Assembly: GCA_902810755.1 (NCBI GenBank)
Contig: CADDYT010000039.1
Span: 1-46,309 of the forward strand
Source of the DNA: Chloroflexota bacterium
Lineage (GTDB): Bacteria; Chloroflexota; Ktedonobacteria; Ktedonobacterales; Ktedonobacteraceae
Direction: 5' to 3'
DNA length: 46,309 nucleotides
The notes beneath the pieces were generated by a model, which was not told the origin of the DNA, ran no database searches, and worked only from the letters and a program-made list of their open reading frames with translations. Positions 32,466-40,587 of the stretch are shown piece by piece. How positions within the stretch are numbered: position 1 is the first letter of the stretch; every line of letters starts with the position of its first letter. The translations under genes and the position numbers were made by a program.

Positions 32466-32723
32466 CTACAGCAACATCTGGTCGATATAGCACCAGCGCC
32501 AGTCCTCCCCTGGCTGGAAAGACTGGATGATGGGGTGGTTGGTCGCGTGGAAATGCTTTGTGGCATGCTTATTTTTCGAGGAATCGCAGCAGCCAACATG
32601 CCCGCATTCCAGACAGATACGCAGGTGAACCCAGCTATCCCCCGTCTTCAAACAATCCTCACACCCCTGCGCGCTCGGCGTGACATCGTGTATATGGTCA
32701 AGATGCGTACATTGCCTTGCCAT
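32466..32723 (-). CDS. UBP-type zinc finger protein
   Basis: The 85-residue protein consists almost wholly of a ZnF-UBP domain: CTHLDHI, GCEDCLKTGDSWVHLRICLE, CGHVGCCDSSKNKHATKHFH and NHPIIQSFQPGEDWRWCY. The cysteines and histidines form the usual set of zinc sites. In eukaryotes the domain binds the C-terminal tail of ubiquitin; stand-alone bacterial versions are widespread in Actinobacteria and Chloroflexota and their ligand is unknown to me. The start has AAAGGAG 8 nt upstream. It converges with cdd (14-bp gap) and lies just downstream of two HtrA-like protease genes on the same strand. Confidence 0.88.
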   Translation of the reverse strand: MARQCTHLDHIHDVTPSAQGCEDCLKTGDSWVHLRICLECGHVGCCDSSKNKHATKHFHATNHPIIQSFQPGEDWRWCYIDQMLL

Positions 32724-32747
32724 TGAGTTATCTCCTTTTCCTCTACC

Positions 32748-33662
32748 TCACCGTTCCAGTACGTTACATTGAACACTGATCGTCTCTATCTCGCCCCCGC
32801 GTATCAGACGCAACCGCACCTCGTCAACCGCATTTTTATGCGCAAGTATGTCCAGCAACGTCTCCATATCGTCCAGGGCCTTATCGTCAGCCGACAGCAA
32901 TATGTCGCCGACCAGAATGTCCTCTTTATCTGATCTGACGCTGGCTATAAGAAGACCAACGGGCCGACCTGCTGGCTGGCGCAGGCTGATCGGCAATTCG
33001 ACCGGGTACGCCTCTATACCAGGCGCGGGTTGCCGTCGAGGCAGATTCGCCAGCCACCTGCTAACAGTGTTAGCGGGGATGGAGACGGCCAGATCGCCGC
33101 CAAAGATCATGGCATTGATGCCGACAACCTCGCCATCCGCATTGAGTAGCGGGCCGCCAGAGTTGCCCGGTGCGATCAGTACGTCCGATTGAATATATTG
33201 GAGCGTCTCGTCGCTGCCGCGCAGCTTCACCTCACTCATCTTGCTGAAGATGCCAGCCGTGACGACGCCGCGCTGGCCCCAGGGATGGCCGATAGCAAAG
33301 ACCAGCTCACCAACGCGCAGCTTCGCCGAATCTCCGGCGGCAATAGCCTTCAGGTCGTTTGCCGCCACCTTCAGTAACGCCAGATCAATTCCAGGGTTGC
33401 TCTCGATGATCTTTGCATCGAAGGTGCGCCCGTCGTTGAGCAGGACCTGGATGGCGATGCCGTTACCGGCCACCACATGGTAATTGGTGATAATATAGCC
33501 GTCGGCTCGCCAGACAATGCCCGTTCCGGCACCCCGGTCGCCGCGCCGCACCTGCACGATGCCCGGTTGCACCTGCTCTACCAGCCGCATCAGCGCAGGC
33601 GAGAAAGCGTCCGCCCGCCCGAATGAGGAAAATGGAGCGGAAAAAGTATCTTGCTGTGTCAT
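32748..33662 (-). CDS. S1C (HtrA/DegP-like) serine protease with PDZ domain
   Basis: The 304-residue trypsin-fold protease has the complete triad His62 (IITNYHVVAGNG), Asp93 (GIDLALLKVA) and Ser168 (IAPGNSGGPLLNADG). A C-terminal PDZ domain follows (about 210-300: VGLLIASVRSDKEDILVGDI, LLSADDKALDDMETLLDIL). No signal peptide or membrane anchor is visible, unlike typical DegP/HtrA, so it may act in the cytoplasm or be exported in an unusual way. The start has AGAGAG upstream. The gene lies 29 bp after a second S1C gene on the same strand, an operon of two diverged paralogues. Confidence 0.87.
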   Translation of the reverse strand: MTQQDTFSAPFSSFGRADAFSPALMRLVEQVQPGIVQVRRGDRGAGTGIVWRADGYIITNYHVVAGNGIAIQVLLNDGRTFDAKIIESNPGIDLALLKVAANDLKAIAAGDSAKLRVGELVFAIGHPWGQRGVVTAGIFSKMSEVKLRGSDETLQYIQSDVLIAPGNSGGPLLNADGEVVGINAMIFGGDLAVSIPANTVSRWLANLPRRQPAPGIEAYPVELPISLRQPAGRPVGLLIASVRSDKEDILVGDILLSADDKALDDMETLLDILAHKNAVDEVRLRLIRGGEIETISVQCNVLER

Positions 33663-33691
33663 AGCTCTCTTTTCCTGATCTGCTTTTATCC

Positions 33692-34603
33692 TTAACTGCG
33701 CTGACCAATCGTCACCTGCAGCGTGACAGACTGGTTGCCGCGAATGACATCAACGGGTACCGTCTTGCCTACGCGGTTGCCGTCGAGCAGGGCGTGCAGG
33801 TCTTCAGAATCGCTGACGGCGTGGCCGTCGATGCCAACCAGGATATCACCCATCAGCATGCCCCCTTTTTGCGCCGGGCTGTTGTCATCAACCTTCACGA
33901 TCAGCAGGCCGTGTTCCTGCGTGCGGCCCGCGCGCTGGAAAGGCGGAATCTGCACAATCTGGCTACTGATGCCCAGGTAGCCGCGTTTGACATAGCCCTG
34001 CTGCGCCAGCGTCTCCGCGACGTTCCAGGCAGCGGAAGCTGGAATAGCCAGCGCGAGGCCGTTGATGAGACCGGTTGTGAGCATGCCAAGCACAGCCCCC
34101 TGCGTATCGATCAACGGGCCACCGGAGAAGCCGGGATAGGGAGTAGCGTCCGTGCGAATATAGCTTTCCAGCACAGCGCCGCGCCCGATCCGCAGCGGAC
34201 CACCGATGGCGCTGACAATACCGGAACTTGCCATCGGCCCCTCACTGGAAGAGCGACCAACGGCCAGAATAAGCTGGCCTACTCGCGCAGGCTCGCCGGC
34301 TCGCGTGGGCGGCGTCAGGCCGAGGTTTGCCACGCGCAATACCGCCAGATCGCTCGATGGGTCACGACCGACCAGTTGCGCTGCCAGCGTGCGCTTATCA
34401 TGGGTCTCGATGGAGATATCTTGCTCGCGCTCAAGCACATGACTGGCGGTCAGCACGAGGTCGTCGGCGAAGACGAGGCCGCTGGCAGGCTGGCGCTGTC
34501 GCCCATTCACCAGCACCAGAGCAGGCACGACGCGCTCCACCGCATCGGCCATTTGATTTGATAGTATCCTCAACAGGTTCGTCTCTGTAGAAGCTTGTTC
34601 CAT
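33692..34603 (-). CDS. S1C (HtrA-like) serine protease with PDZ domain, second paralogue
   Basis: The 303-residue protein has His55 (VLTASHVLERE), Asp85 (PSSDLAVLRVA) and Ser160 (YPGFSGGPLIDTQG), then a PDZ domain with YLGISSQIVQIP, GLLIVKVDDNSPAQKGGMLM and GDILVGIDGHAV. The serine motif reads G-F-S-G-G rather than the usual G-N-S-G-G, a substitution that could affect the oxyanion hole or specificity. No secretion signal is seen. AAAGGAAAG precedes the ATG. It is the upstream gene of the pair with 32748-33662; the two may form mixed oligomers, but this is inference. Confidence 0.87.
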   Translation of the reverse strand: MEQASTETNLLRILSNQMADAVERVVPALVLVNGRQRQPASGLVFADDLVLTASHVLEREQDISIETHDKRTLAAQLVGRDPSSDLAVLRVANLGLTPPTRAGEPARVGQLILAVGRSSSEGPMASSGIVSAIGGPLRIGRGAVLESYIRTDATPYPGFSGGPLIDTQGAVLGMLTTGLINGLALAIPASAAWNVAETLAQQGYVKRGYLGISSQIVQIPPFQRAGRTQEHGLLIVKVDDNSPAQKGGMLMGDILVGIDGHAVSDSEDLHALLDGNRVGKTVPVDVIRGNQSVTLQVTIGQRS

Positions 34604-34904
34604 AGCATCTTTCCTTTGCTTGCTTCAATCTGTCGTCCCCTCATCCAGAAAGTACGATAGGACAGATTTGCAAACACTATATGCCACGCCCAACAATTCC
34701 ACATCAGTCGTTTTGCCAGTTGTGAACCTGCACATTTATGCAGGTTTTTCGTTGCAGGTTCAGACAGTTGGCACGAAAATCAGAGTAAATGACCTCCCAG
34801 ATGGGAAAATTTGCCGCATTTTGAACATCAGTACGAACTTTCCTGGACAAAACCGCACTTATCTGGCATACTTTCAAGAGGAGTTGTACCCTGTATGAGG
34901 AGGG
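34604..34904. other. Intergenic region with a terminator-like hairpin
   Basis: This 301-bp gap separates the HtrA-like pair from the DDAH-like gene. At 34725-34749 AACCTGCA, a 6-nt loop, TGCAGGTT and TTT form a plus-strand terminator-like hairpin, although no plus-strand gene precedes it. A second GCAGGTT follows at about 34754. No gene was recognised. Confidence 0.45.
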
Positions 34905-35771
34905 CTAATCGTCGCGCAAAATGGGCCGTGTCAGGCATGTTGCGCCGCCTTCGGCTTTGAGGGAGATTTCGTTGCCACGATAGGTGCGCACGGTGCAGCC
35001 TGCATCCTCTAAACGGCGTTGCGTGACCGGGTTGCCTTCCAGCATGATGCACTGGCCGGGCGATGTTGCCAGCACGTTGGGAGCCATCGTGGCAAATTCC
35101 TCTTCGGGTACCTCGATGATCCGGAAGTCGCGGCGCAGGAGTTCCTGCCAGAAGGGAACGGCCAGCAGCGGCGGGAAAACGACGGCGGTACGTTGATCGA
35201 CGATGCTGATGAGCGAGAGCAGGTGCAGGCATGCCTGCGGGCCGGTGTAGTACGGCAACTCAACCGGGATGACGCGGACACCGATGGGTTCAAGCGCCTC
35301 GCGCAACTGGCGCAGGCCCTCCAGGTTGGTGCGAAAGCCCAGCCCGACAGCCAGCGTATCATGATCGACCCACAGCAGGTCGCCGCCTTCGGCCCGCGCC
35401 TCGCCGTGCAGCGTATAGAGAATGGGGACGCCGATCTCTTGCAGGCGCTGTGCCATCACAGCCTCCTCGCCACGCCGCTGCTGCTTGCCCATCGAGAGTA
35501 TGACCGCACCCGCATCGGTAATCAGCGTCGGGTCAAAGGTGAAAATAGCATCGGCGTGATCGGGCTGCACGCTGTCGTGATAGATCACTTCGGCCCCGGC
35601 CTCGCGCAACATCTGCACCAGCGCGTCGTGTTCCTGCCGGGCCATTGTCAGGTCTGGTTTGCCTGCATAATGCCAGGCCGCCGGGTCGCTGACCGCGAAC
35701 GCCTCATCCGGTCGCTTCACCAGCACCCTGCGCAACGTCCCGATCATACTCTGACTGCCGTACTGTCTCAT
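34905..35771 (-). CDS. Dimethylarginine dimethylaminohydrolase/arginine-deiminase-like hydrolase
   Basis: The 288-residue protein of the guanidino-group-modifying superfamily starts at MRQYGSQSMIGTLRRVLVKR (GGAGGAG 6 nt upstream; a longer in-frame start lacks such a site). Motifs are FTFDPTLITDAGAVIL, HGEARAEGGDLLWVD, the histidine region QACLHLLSLISIVD (His183) and the catalytic cysteine near the C-terminus in GGATCLTRP (Cys279). The catalysed reaction would be hydrolysis of a guanidino or amidino compound through a covalent thiouronium intermediate; dimethylarginine and arginine are the best-known substrates but the specificity cannot be read. A TATAAT box at 35829-35834 lies next to a 126-bp palindromic element. 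Confidence 0.85.
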   Translation of the reverse strand: MRQYGSQSMIGTLRRVLVKRPDEAFAVSDPAAWHYAGKPDLTMARQEHDALVQMLREAGAEVIYHDSVQPDHADAIFTFDPTLITDAGAVILSMGKQQRRGEEAVMAQRLQEIGVPILYTLHGEARAEGGDLLWVDHDTLAVGLGFRTNLEGLRQLREALEPIGVRVIPVELPYYTGPQACLHLLSLISIVDQRTAVVFPPLLAVPFWQELLRRDFRIIEVPEEEFATMAPNVLATSPGQCIMLEGNPVTQRRLEDAGCTVRTYRGNEISLKAEGGATCLTRPILRDD

Positions 35772-35828
35772 GCTGAACTCCTCCAGAAGCATCAGAACAA
35801 AACTGATCACACTTTCTATTGCCGTCTC

Positions 35829-35837
35829 ATTATAGCA
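35829..35837 (-). promoter_or_regulatory. Extended -10 promoter of the DDAH-like gene
   Basis: On the minus strand TGCTATAAT is a perfect extended -10 (TGn-TATAAT), 58 bp before the start codon. The TGC lies inside the end of the palindromic element at 35835-35960, so any -35 contact would have to be made within that element; no -35 hexamer was seen there. Confidence 0.55.
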
Positions 35838-35960
35838 TGCCGTATGCTAGCTCCCCGTCACAGGTCGACAGCGCAGGCCACCCGCAAGGGGTGGCCTGCG
35901 CTGCCGGGTCGTATAAGAGGAATCCGGCAGGTCAGCATAGGGAGCCGGCATACGGCATGC
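35835..35960. repeat. 126-bp nested palindromic element
   Basis: The outer arms, 35835-35855 and 35940-35960, are 21-bp inverted repeats with two mismatches (core GCATACGGCATGC). Inside lies a perfect 15-bp stem, CAGCGCAGGCCACCC (35869-35883) with GGGTGGCCTGCGCTG (35889-35903), loop GCAAG. The inner palindrome is the same GGCCACCCGCAAGGGGTGGCC unit found in the two MITEs, but the CATAAGCGTTAAC ends are missing. No target duplication was found. It may be another miniature element family or a composite. Confidence 0.6.
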
Positions 35961-35999
35961 CAGCAGAACGTGCAGCTTCATGTCCTGCCTCTGCCCGAT

Positions 36000-36210
36000 G
36001 ATCTCTTTTGAGGCTGCCACGCTCATCGAACTCCTGATCTGCTACGTGCGCGGCATCAACCGGGGCGACGACCGACATCCAACCCGGCGATAGCGTGGTG
36101 GTGTTTGCGTCATCATCGTCGAGGCCATCCCCTATCGCCTGCAACGGGGCGCGAACTCGGTGGCAAGGCGCTCAAAGCCGTCATTGTCGCCGGTGAAGAA
36201 GGGCCAGACG
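36000..36210 (+). pseudogene. Degenerate coding relic, possibly a TrkA-C-like domain
   Basis: Consecutive frames give INRGDDR, then IQPGDSVVVFA, then VEAIPYRLQRG, a sequence of short motifs that recalls the end of a RCK/TrkA-C domain (R-G-D, Q-P-G-D, V-V-F-A). A further frame reads GRELGGKALKAVIVAGEEGP before a stop. At least two frameshifts are needed and no intact start is present. The identification is tentative; the rest of 35961-36315 has no gene. Confidence 0.3.
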
Positions 36211-36315
36211 GCTCTTGACGTCTATCGTAAGATGAATAGGAACCGTGCGCTTGCCTGCCCGCGCTACTTTAAGCCTGCTGAAACGTGTTATTTGTAAGAA
36301 GGGGCAACTCTCAGC

Positions 36316-36344
36316 TTGCGCGTGACAGGCATGTGTCCTACAAT
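36316..36344 (+). promoter_or_regulatory. Promoter of the transketolase gene
   Basis: TTGCGC (36316-36321) and TACAAT (36339-36344) are separated by 17 bp. The transcript would start near 36351, downstream of two in-frame ATG codons (36331 and 36343) but upstream of the TTG at 36412, which favours the TTG as translation start. Confidence 0.6.
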
Positions 36345-36411
36345 GAAAGAATATCAGGGATACAAACGAACTGGCAAGACAGCATTTGTAACTTTTGTGA
36401 GAGGTGAACAG

Positions 36412-38271
36412 TTGACAACAACACAAACGAATCCGCAGGTGCAACAGTGGACAGAACTTGCCCAGCAGTTGCGTGTTGATAGCATTCGCAGCACCACAGC
36501 TGCCGGATCAGGCCATCCAACCTCCTCCATGTCGGCGGCAGACCTCATGGCGGTGCTGATGACAAAATACCTGCGCTATGATTTCCAGAACCCACAGAAC
36601 CCGGACAATGACCATCTTATCTTCTCGAAAGGCCATGCCTCCCCGCTCCTGTATTCCATGTACAAGGCGGCAGGCGTAATCAGCGATCAGGAGCTTCTGA
36701 CACTGCGCAAGGATGGCAGCCGCCTCGAAGGCCACCCGACGCCGGTGATCCCCTGGGTTGATGTCGCCACCGGCTCGCTGGGTCAGGGCCTGCCCATCGG
36801 CGTGGGTATCGCGCTGTGCGGCAAATACCTGGATAAGCTGCCCTATCACATCTGGGTGCTGCTCGGCGATAGCGAGATGGCCGAAGGCTCCATCTGGGAA
36901 GCCTTCGACCACGCTTCCTACTACAAACTCAACAATCTGATCGGCATTCTCGATATGAACCGCCTGGGCCAGCGCGGCCAGACCGAACTTGGCTGGAACG
37001 GCGAAGCCTACAAGGCGCGCGCCGAAGCTTTTGGCTGGAATGCCATCCTCATCGACGGCCACAACTTCGAGCAGATCAACAACGCTTACGCTCAGGCCGA
37101 ACAGTCGACCGAGAAGCCCACACTGATCATCGCAAAGACGATGAAGGGCAAGGGCGTCTCCTTCCTGGAGAACAAAGAAGGCTGGCACGGCAAGGCGCTC
37201 AGCCCACAGCAGGCACAGGAAGCGATCAAGGAACTGGGCGGCGAAGTCAACAAGACCTTCCCCGTCCAAAAACCGGAAAATCGCCAGCCCGCGCCGGAGC
37301 CACAGTCACAGCCGCTCCAGTTGCCGCGCTATGGAACCGGCGAGCAGGTCGCGACGCGCAAAGCCTATGGTGACGCGCTGGTAGCCATCGGCGCCGCCAA
37401 CCCCGATGTCGTCGCGCTCGATGGCGAGGTCAGCAACTCAACCTATTCCGAGGAGTTCAAAAAGGCTTTCCCGGAACGCTTCTTCGAGATGTTTATTGCC
37501 GAGCAGCAGATGGTTGCCGCCGCCGTTGGCTTCAGCGTGCGCCACAAGGTGCCGTTTGCTTCGACCTTCGGCGCCTTCTTCAGCCGCGCCTATGACTTCG
37601 TGCGCATGGCCGCCATCTCACGCGCCAACATTCGCCTCGTCGGCTCCCACGCCGGCGTCTCGATCGGCGAAGACGGCCCCTCGCAGATGGCGCTGGAAGA
37701 CCTGGCCGAAATGAGCGCCGTTTTCGGCAGCACGGTACTTGCCCCCAGCGACGCCAACCAGGCGGCAAAGCTGGTCGAAGAGATGTCGAAGCATGAAGGC
37801 ATCGTCTACATGCGTACAACCCGCGAGAAGACACCCGTCATCTACGGCCCCGACGAACAGTTCCCTATCGGCGGTAGCAAAGTTGTGCGCCAGTCTGGCA
37901 ATGACCAGGTCACTGTCGTTGCCATAGGCATCGCTGTAGATGAGGCATTGAAGGCGTATGACCGGCTCAAGAACGAGGGCATCATCATTCGCGTGATCGA
38001 TGCCTACTCGGTCAAACCCATCGATGAACAGACGCTCTTTACTGCGGCGAAGGAAACGGGCGAGAAGATTGTCACCGTTGAAGATCACTGGCCCGAAGGC
38101 GGGCTGGGCGATGCTGTGCTGAGCGCCTTCACCCACCGCAACTCCCCGCTGCCTCGCGTCGTCAAGCTGGCCGTCGATCATATGCCCGCTTCCGCGACGC
38201 CCGATCAGCAGATCGAAGAGGCAGGCATCAGCGCCAGCCACATCGTGCAGGCCGTGAAGTCCCTGCTGTAA
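36412..38271 (+). CDS. tkt: Transketolase
   Basis: This thiamine-diphosphate enzyme of the nonoxidative pentose phosphate pathway moves two-carbon ketol units between sugar phosphates. From TTG 36412 (AGAGGTG 6 nt upstream) the 619-residue product holds both halves: AAGSGHPTSSMSAADLMAVL (31-50), SKGHASPLLY, GSLGQGLPIGVGIAL, the ThDP motif LGDSEMAEGSIWEA (151-164) with Asn further on, a Gln/Pro-rich hinge near 300, then FIAEQQMVAAAVGFSVRHKV, PFASTFGAFFSRAYDF and GSHAGVSIGEDGPSQMALED. It is shorter than the roughly 660-residue classical enzymes and resembles the TktA/TktB-joined or mammalian-like type. No other pentose phosphate gene is adjacent. Confidence 0.93.
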   Translation: MTTTQTNPQVQQWTELAQQLRVDSIRSTTAAGSGHPTSSMSAADLMAVLMTKYLRYDFQNPQNPDNDHLIFSKGHASPLLYSMYKAAGVISDQELLTLRKDGSRLEGHPTPVIPWVDVATGSLGQGLPIGVGIALCGKYLDKLPYHIWVLLGDSEMAEGSIWEAFDHASYYKLNNLIGILDMNRLGQRGQTELGWNGEAYKARAEAFGWNAILIDGHNFEQINNAYAQAEQSTEKPTLIIAKTMKGKGVSFLENKEGWHGKALSPQQAQEAIKELGGEVNKTFPVQKPENRQPAPEPQSQPLQLPRYGTGEQVATRKAYGDALVAIGAANPDVVALDGEVSNSTYSEEFKKAFPERFFEMFIAEQQMVAAAVGFSVRHKVPFASTFGAFFSRAYDFVRMAAISRANIRLVGSHAGVSIGEDGPSQMALEDLAEMSAVFGSTVLAPSDANQAAKLVEEMSKHEGIVYMRTTREKTPVIYGPDEQFPIGGSKVVRQSGNDQVTVVAIGIAVDEALKAYDRLKNEGIIIRVIDAYSVKPIDEQTLFTAAKETGEKIVTVEDHWPEGGLGDAVLSAFTHRNSPLPRVVKLAVDHMPASATPDQQIEEAGISASHIVQAVKSLL

Positions 38272-38365
38272 CGCTGATTGATGCGAAATCGCTCCCCTGT
38301 GCGTCTGTTAAAATGTAACCCGCCGACGAACATTCTAAAGCGAGGTTGGTAAGGATGGAGGTGCA

Positions 38366-38414
38366 GGGCGAGCAGCAGGCTCGCCCCGGCCCTCGCCACG
38401 TAGCTTCATAGCGG
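38366..38414. repeat. REP-like palindromic repeat, copy B
   Basis: GGGCGAGC (38366-38373) pairs with GCTCGCCC (38379-38386) around a 5-nt loop and is followed by CCCTCGCCACGTAGCTTCAT (from 38390). The same layout forms copy A at 466-611, where it is interrupted by a MITE. This copy lies 37 bp upstream of the membrane protein gene at 38451. Confidence 0.6.
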
Positions 38415-38450
38415 TGAACCGCGCTGTAGTAAACGCACAGGGAGCGATTG

Positions 38451-39020
38451 ATGAAAGAAACTGTTACATCAACATCAACTGCCGACGCTGCGGCTGAGCC
38501 AGGAGCAAAGCCGCAGGGTATTGGTATGGCCGTCGCCTTCGACTGGGGCCTGACCGCAGAATTTTTCTTGCTGCCACTTTTCCCGTCCTTCACGCGCATG
38601 GTCGCCAATCAGTTGCACCTCAATCCAACGCTGGCAACCATCATCTCTATAGCAATTCTCTGGCCTCTTGCCCTGCTCTTTGCCCTTTTCGGCGAAAGCA
38701 TCCGGCGCGGGCGCAACCGGGCGCGCCGCCTGCAAATTATCGGCAATGCCCTCGGCTTTCTCGGCGGCATCGGTCAAACCATCAACGCCATCCAGGCGAT
38801 ACGCACTGGCGATTACCTCTCCATCGTGCCAGCTTTCATCCTGCTCATTATCTCGCCCATCATCGCCTGGCGGCTCAGTCGGCCCGTCACCGCTCGCTGG
38901 TTCAAGCAGGTGAGCAGCAGCGAAGCCCGCAGGCGACACAGCGGCCTCTGGCTCTTTTTCATCATCCTCTGGAGCATCGTCGGCGGCGCACTGGTCGCCC
39001 TGGGCGCGGCTGCGAAATAA
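38451..39020 (+). CDS. Four-TM membrane protein of unknown function
   Basis: The 189-residue protein has a Thr/Ala-rich N-terminus and hydrophobic segments near residues 30-45, 60-80, 120-140 and 165-187, with an Arg-rich loop (GESIRRGRNRARRL, about 82-95) that is probably cytoplasmic. The ATG at 38451 has GGGAG 6 nt upstream; a TTG one codon earlier is less likely. It stands alone between transketolase and an NTF2-like gene. No family motif is recognised. Confidence 0.65.
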   Translation: MKETVTSTSTADAAAEPGAKPQGIGMAVAFDWGLTAEFFLLPLFPSFTRMVANQLHLNPTLATIISIAILWPLALLFALFGESIRRGRNRARRLQIIGNALGFLGGIGQTINAIQAIRTGDYLSIVPAFILLIISPIIAWRLSRPVTARWFKQVSSSEARRRHSGLWLFFIILWSIVGGALVALGAAAK

Positions 39021-39236
39021 CGGCTCCTTTCTCTGAGAACGCAGCATAGCGCAAAGGGAATCGCCCCTCGCTGTGCTGCGCAGCTTGTTGCGCCCCGTGA
39101 TATACTCTCTACGATATCAGTTCTCTTTGCTGCTCGTTTTATCTTTTCTCATATGCCAGAATAAAGCAGCAGGCAGAAAAGATCAGGGCGTCTCTTAAGC
39201 TGGCGGCCAGTAAACCATCATAAGGGAGATACGGCG

Positions 39237-39620
39237 ATGGAATTCAAACAGATGATCCAGGAATTCATGGAGGCGCTTCAACAGCGCAACATAGAGCGCG
39301 TTTTTTCGCTCATTACAATTGACGAGGATGTCAACTTAATCCTCTATAACGGCGCGCGCTTTCACGGTGGGCGGCAGATGCTTCAGTTGCAGGCGGCCTG
39401 GTTTTCCGACCCGGAATGGAGTCTGGATTTCACCATTCTGCGTACCGTCGAGACGCCAGAAATGGCCTACGCCCTCATTCTTGTGAATTATGCCGACCCC
39501 AACCTCGGCGCGCAACCCTACGCGAAGCAGCACTATTTAAGCCTCATCTTCATCAAAAAAGACAATACATGGACACTTATCCACGATCAGTCTACCGAAG
39601 CGATGGGACCCGCCAGCTAG
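39237..39620 (+). CDS. NTF2/SnoaL-like protein
   Basis: The 127-residue single-domain protein has the cone-shaped NTF2 pattern: MIQEFMEALQQRNIERVFSL, an acidic strand (DVNLILYNGARFHG), WSLDFTILRTVETPEMAYAL and a last strand pair (HYLSLIFIKKDNTWTLIHDQ). Proteins like this often act as steroid isomerase-like enzymes or as small ligand-binding domains in stress contexts; the role here is unknown. AAGGGAG lies upstream of the ATG. It precedes the RNase H gene by 29 bp and may be cotranscribed. It is not closely similar to the two SnoaL-like genes near 22 kb. Confidence 0.7.
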   Translation: MEFKQMIQEFMEALQQRNIERVFSLITIDEDVNLILYNGARFHGGRQMLQLQAAWFSDPEWSLDFTILRTVETPEMAYALILVNYADPNLGAQPYAKQHYLSLIFIKKDNTWTLIHDQSTEAMGPAS

Positions 39621-39649
39621 CGCAATACCAGCAATAGACAGGAGCAAAC

Positions 39650-40441
39650 GTGAGCATAGTAGACGATTCATCGTTAGAGTGGCAATCAGTGCTGAAGGCA
39701 TTAAAACGCATTCCGGCCAGCGAGCGAGTAATTTTAGGCAGAGAGCCGGTGATCGCATATACCGATGGCGCGTGCATCAAGAATCCCGGCGGCCCCGCCG
39801 GTTGGAGCGCCATCCTGCTCCCCGCTTCTAACCTGCAAGGCGAGCAGGCACGCAATGAAGCTCAAAAGATCGAATGTCATGGTCATATCCCCGGCTCTCC
39901 CGGTACCACAAACAACCGCGCGGAAATTACTGCTGTGCTGGCCGCGCTCAGCATCGCACCGCGCGACCAGCCGCTGACCATCCACAGCGATAGCGAATAT
40001 ACCATCAAGGTGGCCCAGGGCGTCTACAAAATGAAGGCCAATCCCGACCTCTGGTCGCTCTATCGCACGCTGGTCGGTCGCCGCAGCGCGCCCATCAGCT
40101 TCGAGTGGGTGCGCGGCCACGCCGGTCACGACCTCAACGAACTGGCCGATGAACTGGCCGGCCTCGGCGCCTGGAACGATGACTACGAGGCCTATCGCCA
40201 GTGGCAAGAATCCAACGCGCCAGAGGCTCGCAATGCTCCAACCGAACTGGCCGCGCTGCGCCAGCAGGTGCAAAGCCTGAAGAAGCTCTTCGACAGTCTG
40301 GACGCCGAAAGTGGCCGCGTCAGACCCAACGAGCGCGAATTCATTAACGACATGGCAAAACGTCTGCAAAAGAACAACTTTTCCCCCTCTGAAAAGCAGG
40401 TCAACTGGGTCAAAGGGCTGGTGAGCAAGTACAGAGTCTAA
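39650..40441 (+). CDS. rnhA: Ribonuclease HI with a C-terminal extension
   Basis: RNase HI cleaves the RNA strand of RNA-DNA hybrids. The DEDD site is complete: Asp39 (IAYTDGACIKNPGGPAG), Glu92 (NNRAEITAVLAAL), Asp114 (IHSDSEYTI) and Asp167 (GHAGHDLNELADELA). Residues 1-32 precede the core, and about 90 residues follow it: a coiled helix (TELAALRQQVQSLKKLFDSL) and a small module PNEREFINDMAKRLQ...FSPSEKQVNWVKGLVSKYR. A module ending in S-x-K-Q-x-x-W-x-x-L is known to me from phage and plasmid replication proteins, so an added nucleic-acid-binding function is plausible. The GTG start has AGGAG 5 nt upstream. Confidence 0.88.
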   Translation: MSIVDDSSLEWQSVLKALKRIPASERVILGREPVIAYTDGACIKNPGGPAGWSAILLPASNLQGEQARNEAQKIECHGHIPGSPGTTNNRAEITAVLAALSIAPRDQPLTIHSDSEYTIKVAQGVYKMKANPDLWSLYRTLVGRRSAPISFEWVRGHAGHDLNELADELAGLGAWNDDYEAYRQWQESNAPEARNAPTELAALRQQVQSLKKLFDSLDAESGRVRPNEREFINDMAKRLQKNNFSPSEKQVNWVKGLVSKYRV

Positions 40442-40487
40442 TATATGATAGAATGCAGAAAACCCTGGAACGGGCCTGCGAAAAATC

Positions 40488-40520
40488 GGCTCAGCATGAC
40501 TCCTCCGGGAGAGCCTTTTT
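40488..40520 (+). terminator. Probable terminator after rnhA
   Basis: GGCTC (40488-40492) pairs with GAGCC (40511-40515), with an internal CTCC/GGAG pairing, and is followed by TTTTT (40516-40520). It lies 47 bp after the rnhA stop and before the hydrolase gene at 40588. Confidence 0.55.
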
Positions 40521-40587
40521 CATGGCAAAGAGACAGCAGAAACCAGCAGTGGAAAGCAGGTTTTAAGACGATAGAGGAAATACAGGC

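Noticed and set aside
36316..36411. Longer transketolase N-terminus
   Set aside because: The upstream in-frame starts fall on or before the predicted promoter, and the TTG at 36412 has AGAGGTG at proper distance.
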